10,590 bases of DNA from an uncultured Actinomycetes bacterium (GTDB lineage: Bacteria; Actinomycetota; Actinomycetes; S36-B12; UBA5976), in assembly GCA_937896305.1 (NCBI GenBank), contig CALBND010000141.1, positions 1-10,590 of the forward strand. The letters run 5' to 3'. This document shows, piece after piece, positions 1-5,964 of the stretch (the stretch's first letter is position 1; each line of letters opens with the position of its first letter). A model generated the notes under the pieces. It saw only the letters and a program-made list of their open reading frames with translations. It searched no databases and was not told where the DNA came from. The position numbers and the translations under genes were made by a program.

Positions 1-538
1 ATTGATCTGGTTCTCTAAATGGATTACTTACTAAATAGTCCAAAATTCCAAAAGCAATACTGTTCAACATAATTGTTGAAATAACTTCATGTACCCCTCG
101 ATAAGCTTTTAACAAACCAGCAATAGCTGCCCAAAGGGCTCCAACGATAACTCCACAACTCAATGCTGCCAATACATGCAAGATTGGAGGAAGGTTTGTA
201 ATATAAATTCCTGCTATGGCCGATGCCATGGCTGCAGAAATAAGTTGACCTTGGGCTCCTATGTTAAATAAGCCAATTCTCAAACCAATAACTACGGCAA
301 GACCTGCAAATATAAGAGGTGTAGTTTTTTGAAAAGTTCTGAGCAAGCCATCTGATTCAAGCCAAGCTGAAGAAAAAATTGAATTATAAGCTGTTAAAGG
401 ATTAACTCCCTGAAAACCAATTAAAATTCCACCAAGGGTAAAGGCCGTAAGTAATGCCACAATTGGAACAACAATGTTTTGGTGTTCAATTAAAAAACTA
501 AACTTGCTATCTTTCTGCTCTTTAGCATCCAGACTCAA
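1..538 (-). CDS. Nucleoside (BMP-type) ABC transporter permease, partial: N-terminal 179 codons
   Basis: Membrane permease of a BMP-type nucleoside ABC importer, in the BPD_transp_2 family (NupP/YufP-like). Only the N-terminal part is present and the gene continues past base 1. After a charged N-terminus (about residues 1-17), hydrophobic segments lie at about 21-42, 74-92, 98-114, 117-142 and 152-170. Family-like motifs are FNIGAQGQL at 91-99 and KAYRGVHEVISTIMLN at 144-159, which resembles the cytoplasmic loop that contacts the ATPase. The start is TTG at 536-538: a good Shine-Dalgarno sequence (AAAAGGAGAAG) sits 7 bases upstream, there is no in-frame ATG nearby, and the reading frame stays open to the window edge. 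It lies 83 bases after the BMP lipoprotein gene, from which it is separated by a strong hairpin. Family assignment is confident; the exact substrate is inferred from the neighbours. Confidence 0.9.
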   Translation of the reverse strand, partial: MSLDAKEQKDSKFSFLIEHQNIVVPIVALLTAFTLGGILIGFQGVNPLTAYNSIFSSAWLESDGLLRTFQKTTPLIFAGLAVVIGLRIGLFNIGAQGQLISAAMASAIAGIYITNLPPILHVLAALSCGVIVGALWAAIAGLLKAYRGVHEVISTIMLNSIAFGILDYLVSNPFREPDQ

Positions 539-542
539 CTGA

Positions 543-553
543 CTTCTCCTTTT
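543..553 (-). promoter_or_regulatory. Ribosome binding site that fixes the permease TTG start
   Basis: Read on the minus strand this is AAAAGGAGAAG, with AGGAG at 546-550 and 7 bases to the TTG at 538. No other start codon in this frame has comparable support, so it decides the start. Confidence 0.75.
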
Positions 554-563
554 ACTGATGAAA

Positions 564-591
564 GCGGGACGCAATTTTATTCGCGTCCCGC
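564..591 (-). terminator. GC-rich stem-loop between bmp and the permease gene (attenuator or transcript-processing hairpin)
   Basis: A perfect 9-base-pair inverted repeat, GCGGGACGC at 564-572 and GCGTCCCGC at 583-591, encloses a 10-base AT-rich loop. It stands out sharply in an AT-rich spacer. On the minus strand it lies 31 bases after the bmp stop codon and 25 bases before the permease start, and only TTT follows it. A partial terminator, or a stem protecting the 3' end of the bmp mRNA, would let the binding protein be made in excess of the membrane parts, as is common in ABC operons. Weak rather than full termination is inferred from the short U-tract. Confidence 0.6.
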
Positions 592-621
592 CTACATTAT
601 GTTGCTATCTAACTGACTTGA

Positions 622-1707
622 CTAAAGAGTCACGCCTGTTTTAATAGATCCATCTTTTAGTCCTGCAACTACACCAGCAACTTTGTCTTTAACATCTGCA
701 GGAACTACAGAGTCAAAGTCGTGGTAAGGAGCAATACCGGTGGTTCCATAGAAGTTACCGCCAGCAATTGAACCATCAAATGCAGCTTTTACTAGACCTG
801 ATGTTCCTTCAACCAGACCTTTCATTGCTGATGTGATTAAGCATGGTTGTGCTTCTGGAACAGTTCCCCATTGGTCAGTGTCAACACCGATACAAAAGAT
901 TGAAGTTCCTGCACCACTTGCTTTTGCAATTTCAGCTAATGCACCGTTACCGGTTCCACCGCCTGCACCGAAAATGATGTCTCCACCTTGTGCAAGTTGT
1001 TTCTTAGCTTCTGCTGCTCCCCATACTGGATCACCAAAACCGTTATCGGCAGGTGGATGGTAAACAGTTGTTACCTTCACGTTTGCGTTTGCTGCAATTG
1101 CTCCAGCTTCAAATCCTTTAGCAAACAATTGAACTGGTGCAATTTCTAGACCTAGAACTGAACCAATCTTGTTTGTTTTAGTCATTAAACCTGCTAGGTA
1201 ACCTGCTGCATAACCTGCTTGATCTTCAGGGAAAACCAAACCTGTTACGTTTGCAACTTCTTCGCCTTGGAATTGATCTACACCAATAAATTTAGTGGTT
1301 GGATTTTCCTTAGCAGCCGCTACAGTTGCATCTGCCATTAAGAATCCGACTGTAACAATAACGTCGTAGCTCTTATCGGTGAATTGCTTCATGTTTGCTG
1401 CATAGTCTTTTGTATCTGTGGTTTCAATATATTTTGAATATCCACCAACTTCTGCTGCTGCTGCTTGAGCACCTTCCCATGCGGATTGGTTGAATGACTT
1501 GTCATCAACTTTGCCGATGTCGGTTACTAAGCCAACGCAGTAATTTTCAGCTGCGGCACAGTTTGAATCATCCATAGTTGCCGTTGCATTTGTGTCGCCT
1601 TCGGCTGCACCTTCTGCTGTGGTTTCCATTGATTCTTCTGAACTGCTGCAAGCTGCTAGTACTAAAGCAAGAATTGAAATTCCTGCCAATGTGCGCATGC
1701 GCTGCAT
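622..1707 (-). CDS. bmpA: BMP-family nucleoside-binding lipoprotein (ABC transporter substrate-binding protein)
   Basis: Extracytoplasmic nucleoside receptor anchored by lipid, delivering substrate to an ABC permease. The 361-residue protein starts with a short lipoprotein signal and lipobox LAAC with Cys20, followed by an acidic, low-complexity linker (about 21-49). The BMP domain starts near residue 58: VGLVTDIGKVDDKSFNQSAW (58-77) is the hallmark, with later motifs GAGGGTGNG (247-255), GVDTDQW (274-280) and TSAMKG (292-297). The Phe-Asn of SFNQ, the Asp of GVDTD and the Lys of AMKG correspond to ligand contacts known in PnrA-type nucleoside receptors. Cys50, Cys57, Cys272 and Cys289 could form disulfides. 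ATG at 1705-1707 has AAAGGAG 9 bases upstream; Met4 would be too far from it. By eye, base composition is less AT-rich than in its neighbours, consistent with high expression. Nucleoside specificity is inferred from family and context. Confidence 0.95.
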   Translation of the reverse strand: MQRMRTLAGISILALVLAACSSSEESMETTAEGAAEGDTNATATMDDSNCAAAENYCVGLVTDIGKVDDKSFNQSAWEGAQAAAAEVGGYSKYIETTDTKDYAANMKQFTDKSYDVIVTVGFLMADATVAAAKENPTTKFIGVDQFQGEEVANVTGLVFPEDQAGYAAGYLAGLMTKTNKIGSVLGLEIAPVQLFAKGFEAGAIAANANVKVTTVYHPPADNGFGDPVWGAAEAKKQLAQGGDIIFGAGGGTGNGALAEIAKASGAGTSIFCIGVDTDQWGTVPEAQPCLITSAMKGLVEGTSGLVKAAFDGSIAGGNFYGTTGIAPYHDFDSVVPADVKDKVAGVVAGLKDGSIKTGVTL

Positions 1708-1730
1708 TTGGTGTTGCTCCTTTTTTTCAT

Positions 1731-1750
1731 ACGTCCCGGGATGGGAGCGT
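1731..1750 (-). other. Imperfect GC-rich hairpin in the bmp leader
   Basis: ACGTCCC (1731-1737) pairs with GGGA and CGT (1743-1746, 1748-1750), with a single bulged base and a 5-base loop. It sits 7 bases upstream of the bmp ribosome binding site on the minus strand and is one of the few GC-rich patches in the leader. It might affect translation initiation or mRNA stability; it could also be chance. Confidence 0.3.
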
Positions 1751-1791
1751 TCATGTCGATCTCAATTTAAACTGTGACCAACTATTCAGAC

Positions 1792-1801
1792 ACTACGCCT
1801 A
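1792..1801 (-). repeat. Decamer TAGGCGTAGT, copy in the bmp leader
   Basis: Second copy of the decamer found before cdd, on the same strand, about 85 bases upstream of the bmp start. Its position relative to the candidate promoter differs from that at cdd, which weakens the operator idea. Confidence 0.25.
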
Positions 1802-1820
1802 TATTGTTGTTTATTTGCTA

Positions 1821-1848
1821 TTTATAGGTGAGAAATTAAAGATGTAAT
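1821..1848 (-). promoter_or_regulatory. Candidate promoter for bmp
   Basis: On the minus strand ATTACA (1843-1848, four of six bases of TTGACA) is followed after 16 bases by TATAAA (1821-1826, five of six of TATAAT). Transcription would begin near 1814, giving a leader of about 107 bases. In AT-rich DNA such matches occur by chance, so this is tentative. Confidence 0.35.
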
Positions 1849-1859
1849 AAAAGTGTTAT

Positions 1860-1873
1860 GTAACCAGTGTTAC
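1860..1873. promoter_or_regulatory. Palindrome GTAAC-N4-GTTAC upstream of the bmp promoter
   Basis: The 14-base sequence GTAACCAGTGTTAC has perfect 5-base arms around a 4-base centre. It lies 16 bases beyond the deoA stop and roughly 45-60 bases upstream of the predicted bmp transcription start, a position suited to a transcription factor. No known regulator is recognised. Confidence 0.3.
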
Positions 1874-1878
1874 TAATG

Positions 1879-1892
1879 TGAAACTAGTTTCA
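1879..1892. promoter_or_regulatory. Perfect 14-base palindrome TGAAACTAGTTTCA overlapping the deoA stop codon
   Basis: All 14 bases are self-complementary with no spacer. The outer three bases at 1890-1892 are the deoA TGA stop on the minus strand. It lies 5 bases from the neighbouring GTAAC/GTTAC palindrome. It may be an operator for bmp or the base of a transcript-end structure; the missing loop argues for a protein site rather than a hairpin. Confidence 0.35.
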
Positions 1893-3158
1893 GGCGATAC
1901 GTTCAATAACTATTTTTCGAGGTTCTAGTGCTTCAGGACTGATTTCAAAAGCATCTTGCAATGCCTCCTTGGCAGATTTCAATCTAGATTCGTCATCAAT
2001 ATGAAGTTCTAAAATTGGTTGGCCTTCTTCAACAAAATCGCCTTCTTTGGCGACACAAATTATTCCTGCAATCTTTGAAACATCATCTTCTTTTTTAACT
2101 CGTCCCGCTCCAAGTCTCCAAGCAGACAAACCAACTGCGTAAGCATCAAGTTTTGTAATGTAACCAGATTTATTTGCCACAATCATTTCTTTTTTATCAG
2201 CAACAGGAAGTTTTACATTTGGGTCTCCACCTTGTGCTTTTACCATTTCAATCCATGTTGCATAAGCTCTTCCATCATCTAATGCTTTAGTTGGATCTTC
2301 ATTAATTCCAGCTAATTCCAGCATTTCTTTGGCCAGGGCCAAAGTTAATTCTCTAACATCTGCTGGGCCTTTTCCTTGTAAGATTTCAATTGATTCAATT
2401 ACTTCTAATACATTTCCAACAGCTCTTCCTAATGGAGTTTCCATTTGTGTAAGTAAAGCAACAGTCTTTACTCCCGCAGCGTTGCCAATTTTTACCATAG
2501 TTTCAGCAAGTTGCTTAGCTGATGAAAGATTTTTCATAAACGCACCACTACCAACTTTTACATCAAGCACAAGTGAAGCAGTTCCCTCGGCAATTTTTTT
2601 GCTCATAATCGATGAAGCAATTAAGGGAATACATTCCACAGCACCAATTACGTCTCTGAAGGAATACATTTTCCTATCGGCTGGCGCTAGGCCAACACCA
2701 GCAGCTGTGACAAAAACTCCTACAGTTTTTAATTGTGAAATCATTTGCTCATTGGTAAGTAAAATATTAAATCCTGGTATGGATTCCATTTTGTCTAAAG
2801 TGCCACCAGTAACTCCAAGTCCTCTTCCTGAAAGTTGCGGAACTGCTGCTCCTAAAGATGCAACCAAGGGATTAAGGGGTAAAGAAATTTTATCTCCCAC
2901 TCCACCAGTTGAGTGTTTATCAACTGTTGGTTTACCTACAGAGGTTAGATCTAATCGTTCACCACTTTTTACCATAGCATCTGTCCAAGTATTTAATTCT
3001 TGATTATTTAAACCATTAAAAAACACAGTCATTATAAAAGATCCTGCTTGTTCATCAGGTATTTCATTTTTTGTGAAGGCATTAATGAACCATCTAATTT
3101 GTTCGTCGCTTAAAACTCCACCATCGCGTTTGATACGAATTAAATCAATAAAATTCAT
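1890..3158 (-). CDS. deoA: Thymidine / pyrimidine-nucleoside phosphorylase
   Basis: Cytoplasmic enzyme that cleaves thymidine (and probably deoxyuridine or uridine) with phosphate to base plus (deoxy)ribose-1-phosphate. Numbering here is for the longer frame beginning at 3170. DKHSTGG (84-90) gives the phosphate/active-site His86; SGRGLGVTGGTLDKMES (114-130) is the family signature; LAPADRKMYSFRD (161-173) gives Arg172; LIASSIMSKK (183-192) gives Ser187 and Lys191. These match the E. coli His85, Arg171, Ser186 and Lys190. The C-terminal PyNP domain is present (LGAGRVKKEDD and after). The AAG...LAPAD segment resembles actinobacterial homologues. I choose ATG at 3156-3158 (422 residues) over ATG at 3168-3170: GGAG lies 6 bases upstream and the start forms an ATGA overlap with the SDR stop. 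Oddity: the signature normally reads GLGHTGGT, but the His is Val here. Confidence 0.95.
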   Translation of the reverse strand: MNFIDLIRIKRDGGVLSDEQIRWFINAFTKNEIPDEQAGSFIMTVFFNGLNNQELNTWTDAMVKSGERLDLTSVGKPTVDKHSTGGVGDKISLPLNPLVASLGAAVPQLSGRGLGVTGGTLDKMESIPGFNILLTNEQMISQLKTVGVFVTAAGVGLAPADRKMYSFRDVIGAVECIPLIASSIMSKKIAEGTASLVLDVKVGSGAFMKNLSSAKQLAETMVKIGNAAGVKTVALLTQMETPLGRAVGNVLEVIESIEILQGKGPADVRELTLALAKEMLELAGINEDPTKALDDGRAYATWIEMVKAQGGDPNVKLPVADKKEMIVANKSGYITKLDAYAVGLSAWRLGAGRVKKEDDVSKIAGIICVAKEGDFVEEGQPILELHIDDESRLKSAKEALQDAFEISPEALEPRKIVIERIA

Positions 3159-3913
3159 GCCACACTCCATCCACCATCAACAGTAACAGTTGTACCTGTT
3201 ATTCCTGATGCTTTGCTACTTAATAAGAACAAAACAGTATTACTTACCTCACGAGCAGTTACTGGTTTATTCATGGGAGATTTTTGATTCCACTTAGCTA
3301 ATCCTTCAGGCCAAGTTTTCACAAGATCTTCTCTATAGACTAAACCTGGAGCAACACAGTTACATCTAATTCCAGTTGCTGCTAATTCTACTGCTGCTAA
3401 TTCGGTGTAACGAGTAAGCGCAGCTTTACTTGCGGCATATAGAGAATGATTGACAAAAGGATGCTCGGCCTCAACAGAAGTTATATTTACAATAGAGCTT
3501 CCAGCTTTTAAATCTTTCAAAAATGCTTTCACTATTGCTTGGGGTGCTAATACATTTGTGGACATTATTTTATTCATAACTGTTTCATCAAGTGGATCTA
3601 TTGGATCTAAACTCTGATCAGCTGCATTATTCACAATGTAATCTATTTGATTAGTTTTAGAAATTATTTCGTATCGAAATTTCAGTGCTATTTCATCAAG
3701 ATTTCCTGCTGAAAAATCAGCTCCAACGGCCAAAGCTTTACCACCTTGGCCAGCTATTTTTTTTACTAAATCTTGGGCTGCTACTTCATTCTTATTAAAA
3801 TGCACGATAACTTGTGCACCTTGCAAGGAAAGTCCTAAGGCAATTTCGCTACCTAATCCAACACTTGCTCCAGTAACTAAGGCAGTTTTATTGGCAAATT
3901 TTTGGTCACTCAT
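3155..3913 (-). CDS. Short-chain dehydrogenase/reductase (SDR), substrate unknown
   Basis: Classical SDR of 252 residues, the usual length. It has the nucleotide-binding TGASVGLG (14-21), NNAAD (95-99, replacing the usual NNAG), and the catalytic set Asn120, Ser146, Tyr159 and Lys163 (LYAASKAAL). PG at 189-190 and the C-terminal SGITGTTVTVDGGW (236-249) are typical. VHFNKNEVAAQDL (37-49), after the second strand, lacks the acidic residue that favours NAD and so hints at NADP use. The ATG directly follows the amidohydrolase stop (TAA then ATG) and the end overlaps deoA by 4 bases, so it is certainly translated with the nucleoside genes. No SDR step is standard in nucleoside catabolism. Possible roles include a sugar, methylthioribose-derived or pterin carbonyl, but nothing in the sequence decides this. 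Confidence 0.9.
   Translation of the reverse strand: MSDQKFANKTALVTGASVGLGSEIALGLSLQGAQVIVHFNKNEVAAQDLVKKIAGQGGKALAVGADFSAGNLDEIALKFRYEIISKTNQIDYIVNNAADQSLDPIDPLDETVMNKIMSTNVLAPQAIVKAFLKDLKAGSSIVNITSVEAEHPFVNHSLYAASKAALTRYTELAAVELAATGIRCNCVAPGLVYREDLVKTWPEGLAKWNQKSPMNKPVTAREVSNTVLFLLSSKASGITGTTVTVDGGWSVA
3164..3167 (-). promoter_or_regulatory. Ribosome binding site that fixes the deoA start at 3158
   Basis: On the minus strand GGAG is followed by 6 bases and ATG at 3158-3156. It lies inside the end of the SDR gene, so deoA translation is probably coupled to it. The ATG four codons upstream (3170) has only a weak match ahead of it. Confidence 0.6.
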
Positions 3914-5221
3914 TTAATTTCCAATATGCTCTCTGACTTGAGTCATTATTTGATTTGCATCAACTTTGGTGGGAATTCGATCAACTATTACCGGATCTCC
4001 TGCCACTAAGACATGCACCACATCGCTTCGTCCAGCTGCATAAACTAACAAACCGTGTGGATCTCCTACTGGCACTAAATGTGGGGCATCTAAATCTAAG
4101 ACAATTAAATCTGCTTCTTTTCCGATTTCAACTGAACCAATTCGATCCTGCATCCCTAAAGCTTTAGCTCCGTTATAGGTTGCTGCTCTTACTACTTCAG
4201 CAACAGGAACTGCTGCAGCGTCGTTAGTAACTAAGCGAGCTAAGTTTGCTGCAGATCTCATCACTGACCACATATCTAAATCATTACTTGAAGAACATCC
4301 ATCTGTTCCTAAAGAAACGTTTACCCCTTTATTTCTTGCGCGTACCCAGTCAAAAGCGCCACTTGCTAGTTTTAAATTAGAACCAGGACAATGAGAAAGA
4401 CTTACTTCGTTGCTTTTTACTATTTCTAAATCATCATCAGTTAATTTCACGGCATGGGCAAAGACTGTGTTTTCAAGTGCGTTTGCATCCGCCAATAATT
4501 TTGTAGGTGTTTTAGAGTACCTGCTTAAGACTTCATCGTTTTCACTTTGATTTTCAGAAACATGAGTATTAAATATCGCACCTAATTCTTGCGATATTTT
4601 TGCAATTTCAGCTAAGTGTTCTGGGGAAACAGTGTAAGTAGAATGGGGTTGAATAACTAATGGTGCATATGCGCCACCTATTTGTTTTATAACCTCTGGC
4701 CATTTTTTTAAATATTCAATTCTCTTATTCCATTCCAAATTATCTGGACCAGCAAAATCAAAAAAGACTGGACCAATTGCGTGTCTTAATCCAACTTCAA
4801 CGGCACCCTTATGAGCCATGTGAGGATGTAAATACATATCGAGTGTGCAAGTAGTTCCACCAAGTAGCGCTTCTAGTGCACCAAGTCTGGCACCTAGATA
4901 AGTTCCTCTTTCGTCCATAATTCTTGCTTCTTCAGCCCACACTTTTTCTAAAAATCCTTGAAGGTCAACATCTTCAGCAACTCCTCGAAGCATTGTCATC
5001 GGAGTGTGGGTGTGGGTGTTAATTAAACCTGGCATCACTAAATGATTTGAGCAATCAATATATTTTTCAGTTTGCCAATTACTTTCTTTAGCAACTTCGA
5101 GGATATCTATTATTTTTTGATCTTTAATAATTATGCTTATATTTCGTAAAACAGAAGCTTTTTCATCAACTACTACAACATATTTTGCGTTATGTAAAAT
5201 TAAGTCAGCTTTATTAGTCAA
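3914..5221 (-). CDS. mtaD: Amidohydrolase of the MTA/SAH/adenosine deaminase type (TrzA/AtzB-like, COG0402)
   Basis: Metal-dependent deaminase predicted to turn methylthioadenosine, S-adenosylhomocysteine and/or adenosine into the inosine form. The 435-residue length fits the family. Metal ligands and catalytic residues visible are NTHTH (His70, His72), THVSE (His220 with Glu223), AHAV (His256) and GTDGCSSS (Asp307); LSHCPGSNLKL (275-285) is also typical. LRGVAED (78-84) matches the segment whose glutamate contacts the ribose hydroxyls in Thermotoga TM0936. The start is TTG at 5219-5221, one base after the phosphorylase stop; there is no clear Shine-Dalgarno sequence and the next Met is at 63, inside the core, so translation probably depends on coupling. 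The adjacent phosphorylase supports a purine nucleoside substrate. Alternatives within the superfamily are guanine, pterin or triazine deaminases, which I consider less likely. Confidence 0.88.
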   Translation of the reverse strand: MTNKADLILHNAKYVVVVDEKASVLRNISIIIKDQKIIDILEVAKESNWQTEKYIDCSNHLVMPGLINTHTHTPMTMLRGVAEDVDLQGFLEKVWAEEARIMDERGTYLGARLGALEALLGGTTCTLDMYLHPHMAHKGAVEVGLRHAIGPVFFDFAGPDNLEWNKRIEYLKKWPEVIKQIGGAYAPLVIQPHSTYTVSPEHLAEIAKISQELGAIFNTHVSENQSENDEVLSRYSKTPTKLLADANALENTVFAHAVKLTDDDLEIVKSNEVSLSHCPGSNLKLASGAFDWVRARNKGVNVSLGTDGCSSSNDLDMWSVMRSAANLARLVTNDAAAVPVAEVVRAATYNGAKALGMQDRIGSVEIGKEADLIVLDLDAPHLVPVGDPHGLLVYAAGRSDVVHVLVAGDPVIVDRIPTKVDANQIMTQVREHIGN

Positions 5222-5222
5222 T

Positions 5223-5963
5223 TTATTTGGCCAAAATCTTTATCGCTTCGTCTAGAATTTCAACTACTCTAGCTGCAGAATCTTCAACTACTTTTTGAAC
5301 ATCGCTCATAGTTATATCTTCACTGCCCAATCCTGCTGCTGGATTGGCAACAATACAAACCGCTGCATAACGTAAACCTTTTTCAACAGCTAAAACAACT
5401 TCAGGTACACCAGTCATGCCAACCATGGTGACTCCAAATTGCTTAGCCATTTGAATTTCTGCTTTTGTTTCAAAACGAGGTCCTTCAAAACCACCATAAA
5501 TTCCACCATCAGAAATAGGCATATTTAAATTATTGGCTGCAGTAATTAATACTTTCCGCAAATCTGGGTCATAAGGATTTGTCATATCAACATGATTAAC
5601 ACCTTCATCCCCATCAAAAAATGTTAAAATTCGATTTTTTGTAAAATCAATAAAGTCATCTACTACTTGCAAACCCCCAACAGGTACCTTCTCATCTATC
5701 CCCCCGCAAACATTAACTGCTAAGACATCTTTAACTCCCAGATCAACTAGGGCTTGGATATTTGCCCGGTAGTTAATTTGATGTGGCGGCACCGAGTGAC
5801 CAACTCCGTGTCTTGTTAAAAAATAGGTTGTTCGATTATTCCAAGTGCCTTTGGTAACTTGGGCTTGACCGTATTTGGTGTCAACAATGTGAATTTGTGG
5901 ATCTTTTAATTTTGAAATTGAGTAAAAACCTGTTCCAGCGATGATTCCGAGAGGTGAATTCAT
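5223..5963 (-). CDS. MTAP-family purine nucleoside phosphorylase, probably 6-oxopurine (methylthioinosine/inosine) type
   Basis: Phosphorolytic enzyme releasing a purine base and a ribose-1-phosphate derivative. The 246-residue protein has GTGF (10-13), LTRHGVGHSVPPHQINYRAN (49-68), NVCGGI (84-89), GFEGPRFET (158-166) and GMTGVPEVVLAVE (182-194). Where human MTAP has the two aspartates of TDYD (220, 222) that recognise the adenine amino group, this protein has ANPAAG (206-211), giving Asn207 and Ala209. The same NPAAG pattern occurs in the Pseudomonas aeruginosa methylthioinosine phosphorylase, so hypoxanthine-type substrates are predicted rather than MTA. That agrees with the deaminase encoded immediately downstream. 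ATG is one base after the cdd stop. Automatic annotation would probably call it MtnP; I leave the symbol blank because the evidence points to a different substrate. Confidence 0.9.
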   Translation of the reverse strand: MNSPLGIIAGTGFYSISKLKDPQIHIVDTKYGQAQVTKGTWNNRTTYFLTRHGVGHSVPPHQINYRANIQALVDLGVKDVLAVNVCGGIDEKVPVGGLQVVDDFIDFTKNRILTFFDGDEGVNHVDMTNPYDPDLRKVLITAANNLNMPISDGGIYGGFEGPRFETKAEIQMAKQFGVTMVGMTGVPEVVLAVEKGLRYAAVCIVANPAAGLGSEDITMSDVQKVVEDSAARVVEILDEAIKILAK

Positions 5964-5964
5964 T

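Larger units (their letters stand above)
1708..1889 (-). other. 182-base leader and promoter region of bmp
   Basis: This spacer between the thymidine phosphorylase stop and the bmp start is the longest in the window. It holds two adjacent palindromes at its upstream end, a candidate sigma-70-type promoter, a decamer shared with the region before cdd, and a GC-rich leader hairpin (listed separately). I looked for a purine-type riboswitch core and found none. It contains no convincing small gene. Confidence 0.6.

Noticed and set aside
622..1707. Horizontal transfer of bmp because it is less AT-rich than its neighbours
   Set aside because: The difference is modest and is better explained by codon preference of a highly expressed binding protein; the gene sits in a functionally coherent cluster with no mobile element nearby.
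1686..1754. Small upstream frame on the minus strand (ATG at 1754) overlapping the bmp start, a possible leader peptide
   Set aside because: It has no ribosome binding site and would run 22 codons out of frame into bmp; its codons include the bmp Shine-Dalgarno sequence. Nothing indicates it is translated.
1578..1847. Open frame on the plus strand across the bmp start and leader
   Set aside because: Leucine- and cysteine-rich translation without motifs, antisense to the bmp signal peptide and leader, no Shine-Dalgarno sequence.
1708..1889. Possible purine or deoxyguanosine riboswitch in the bmp leader
   Set aside because: I could not find the conserved three-way-junction core or loop sequences; only a short imperfect hairpin is present.
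2329..3003. Long open frame (224 codons) on the plus strand opposite deoA
   Set aside because: It lies wholly antisense to a gene with clear active-site motifs, has no ribosome binding site and no family-like features; it follows from the codon bias of deoA.
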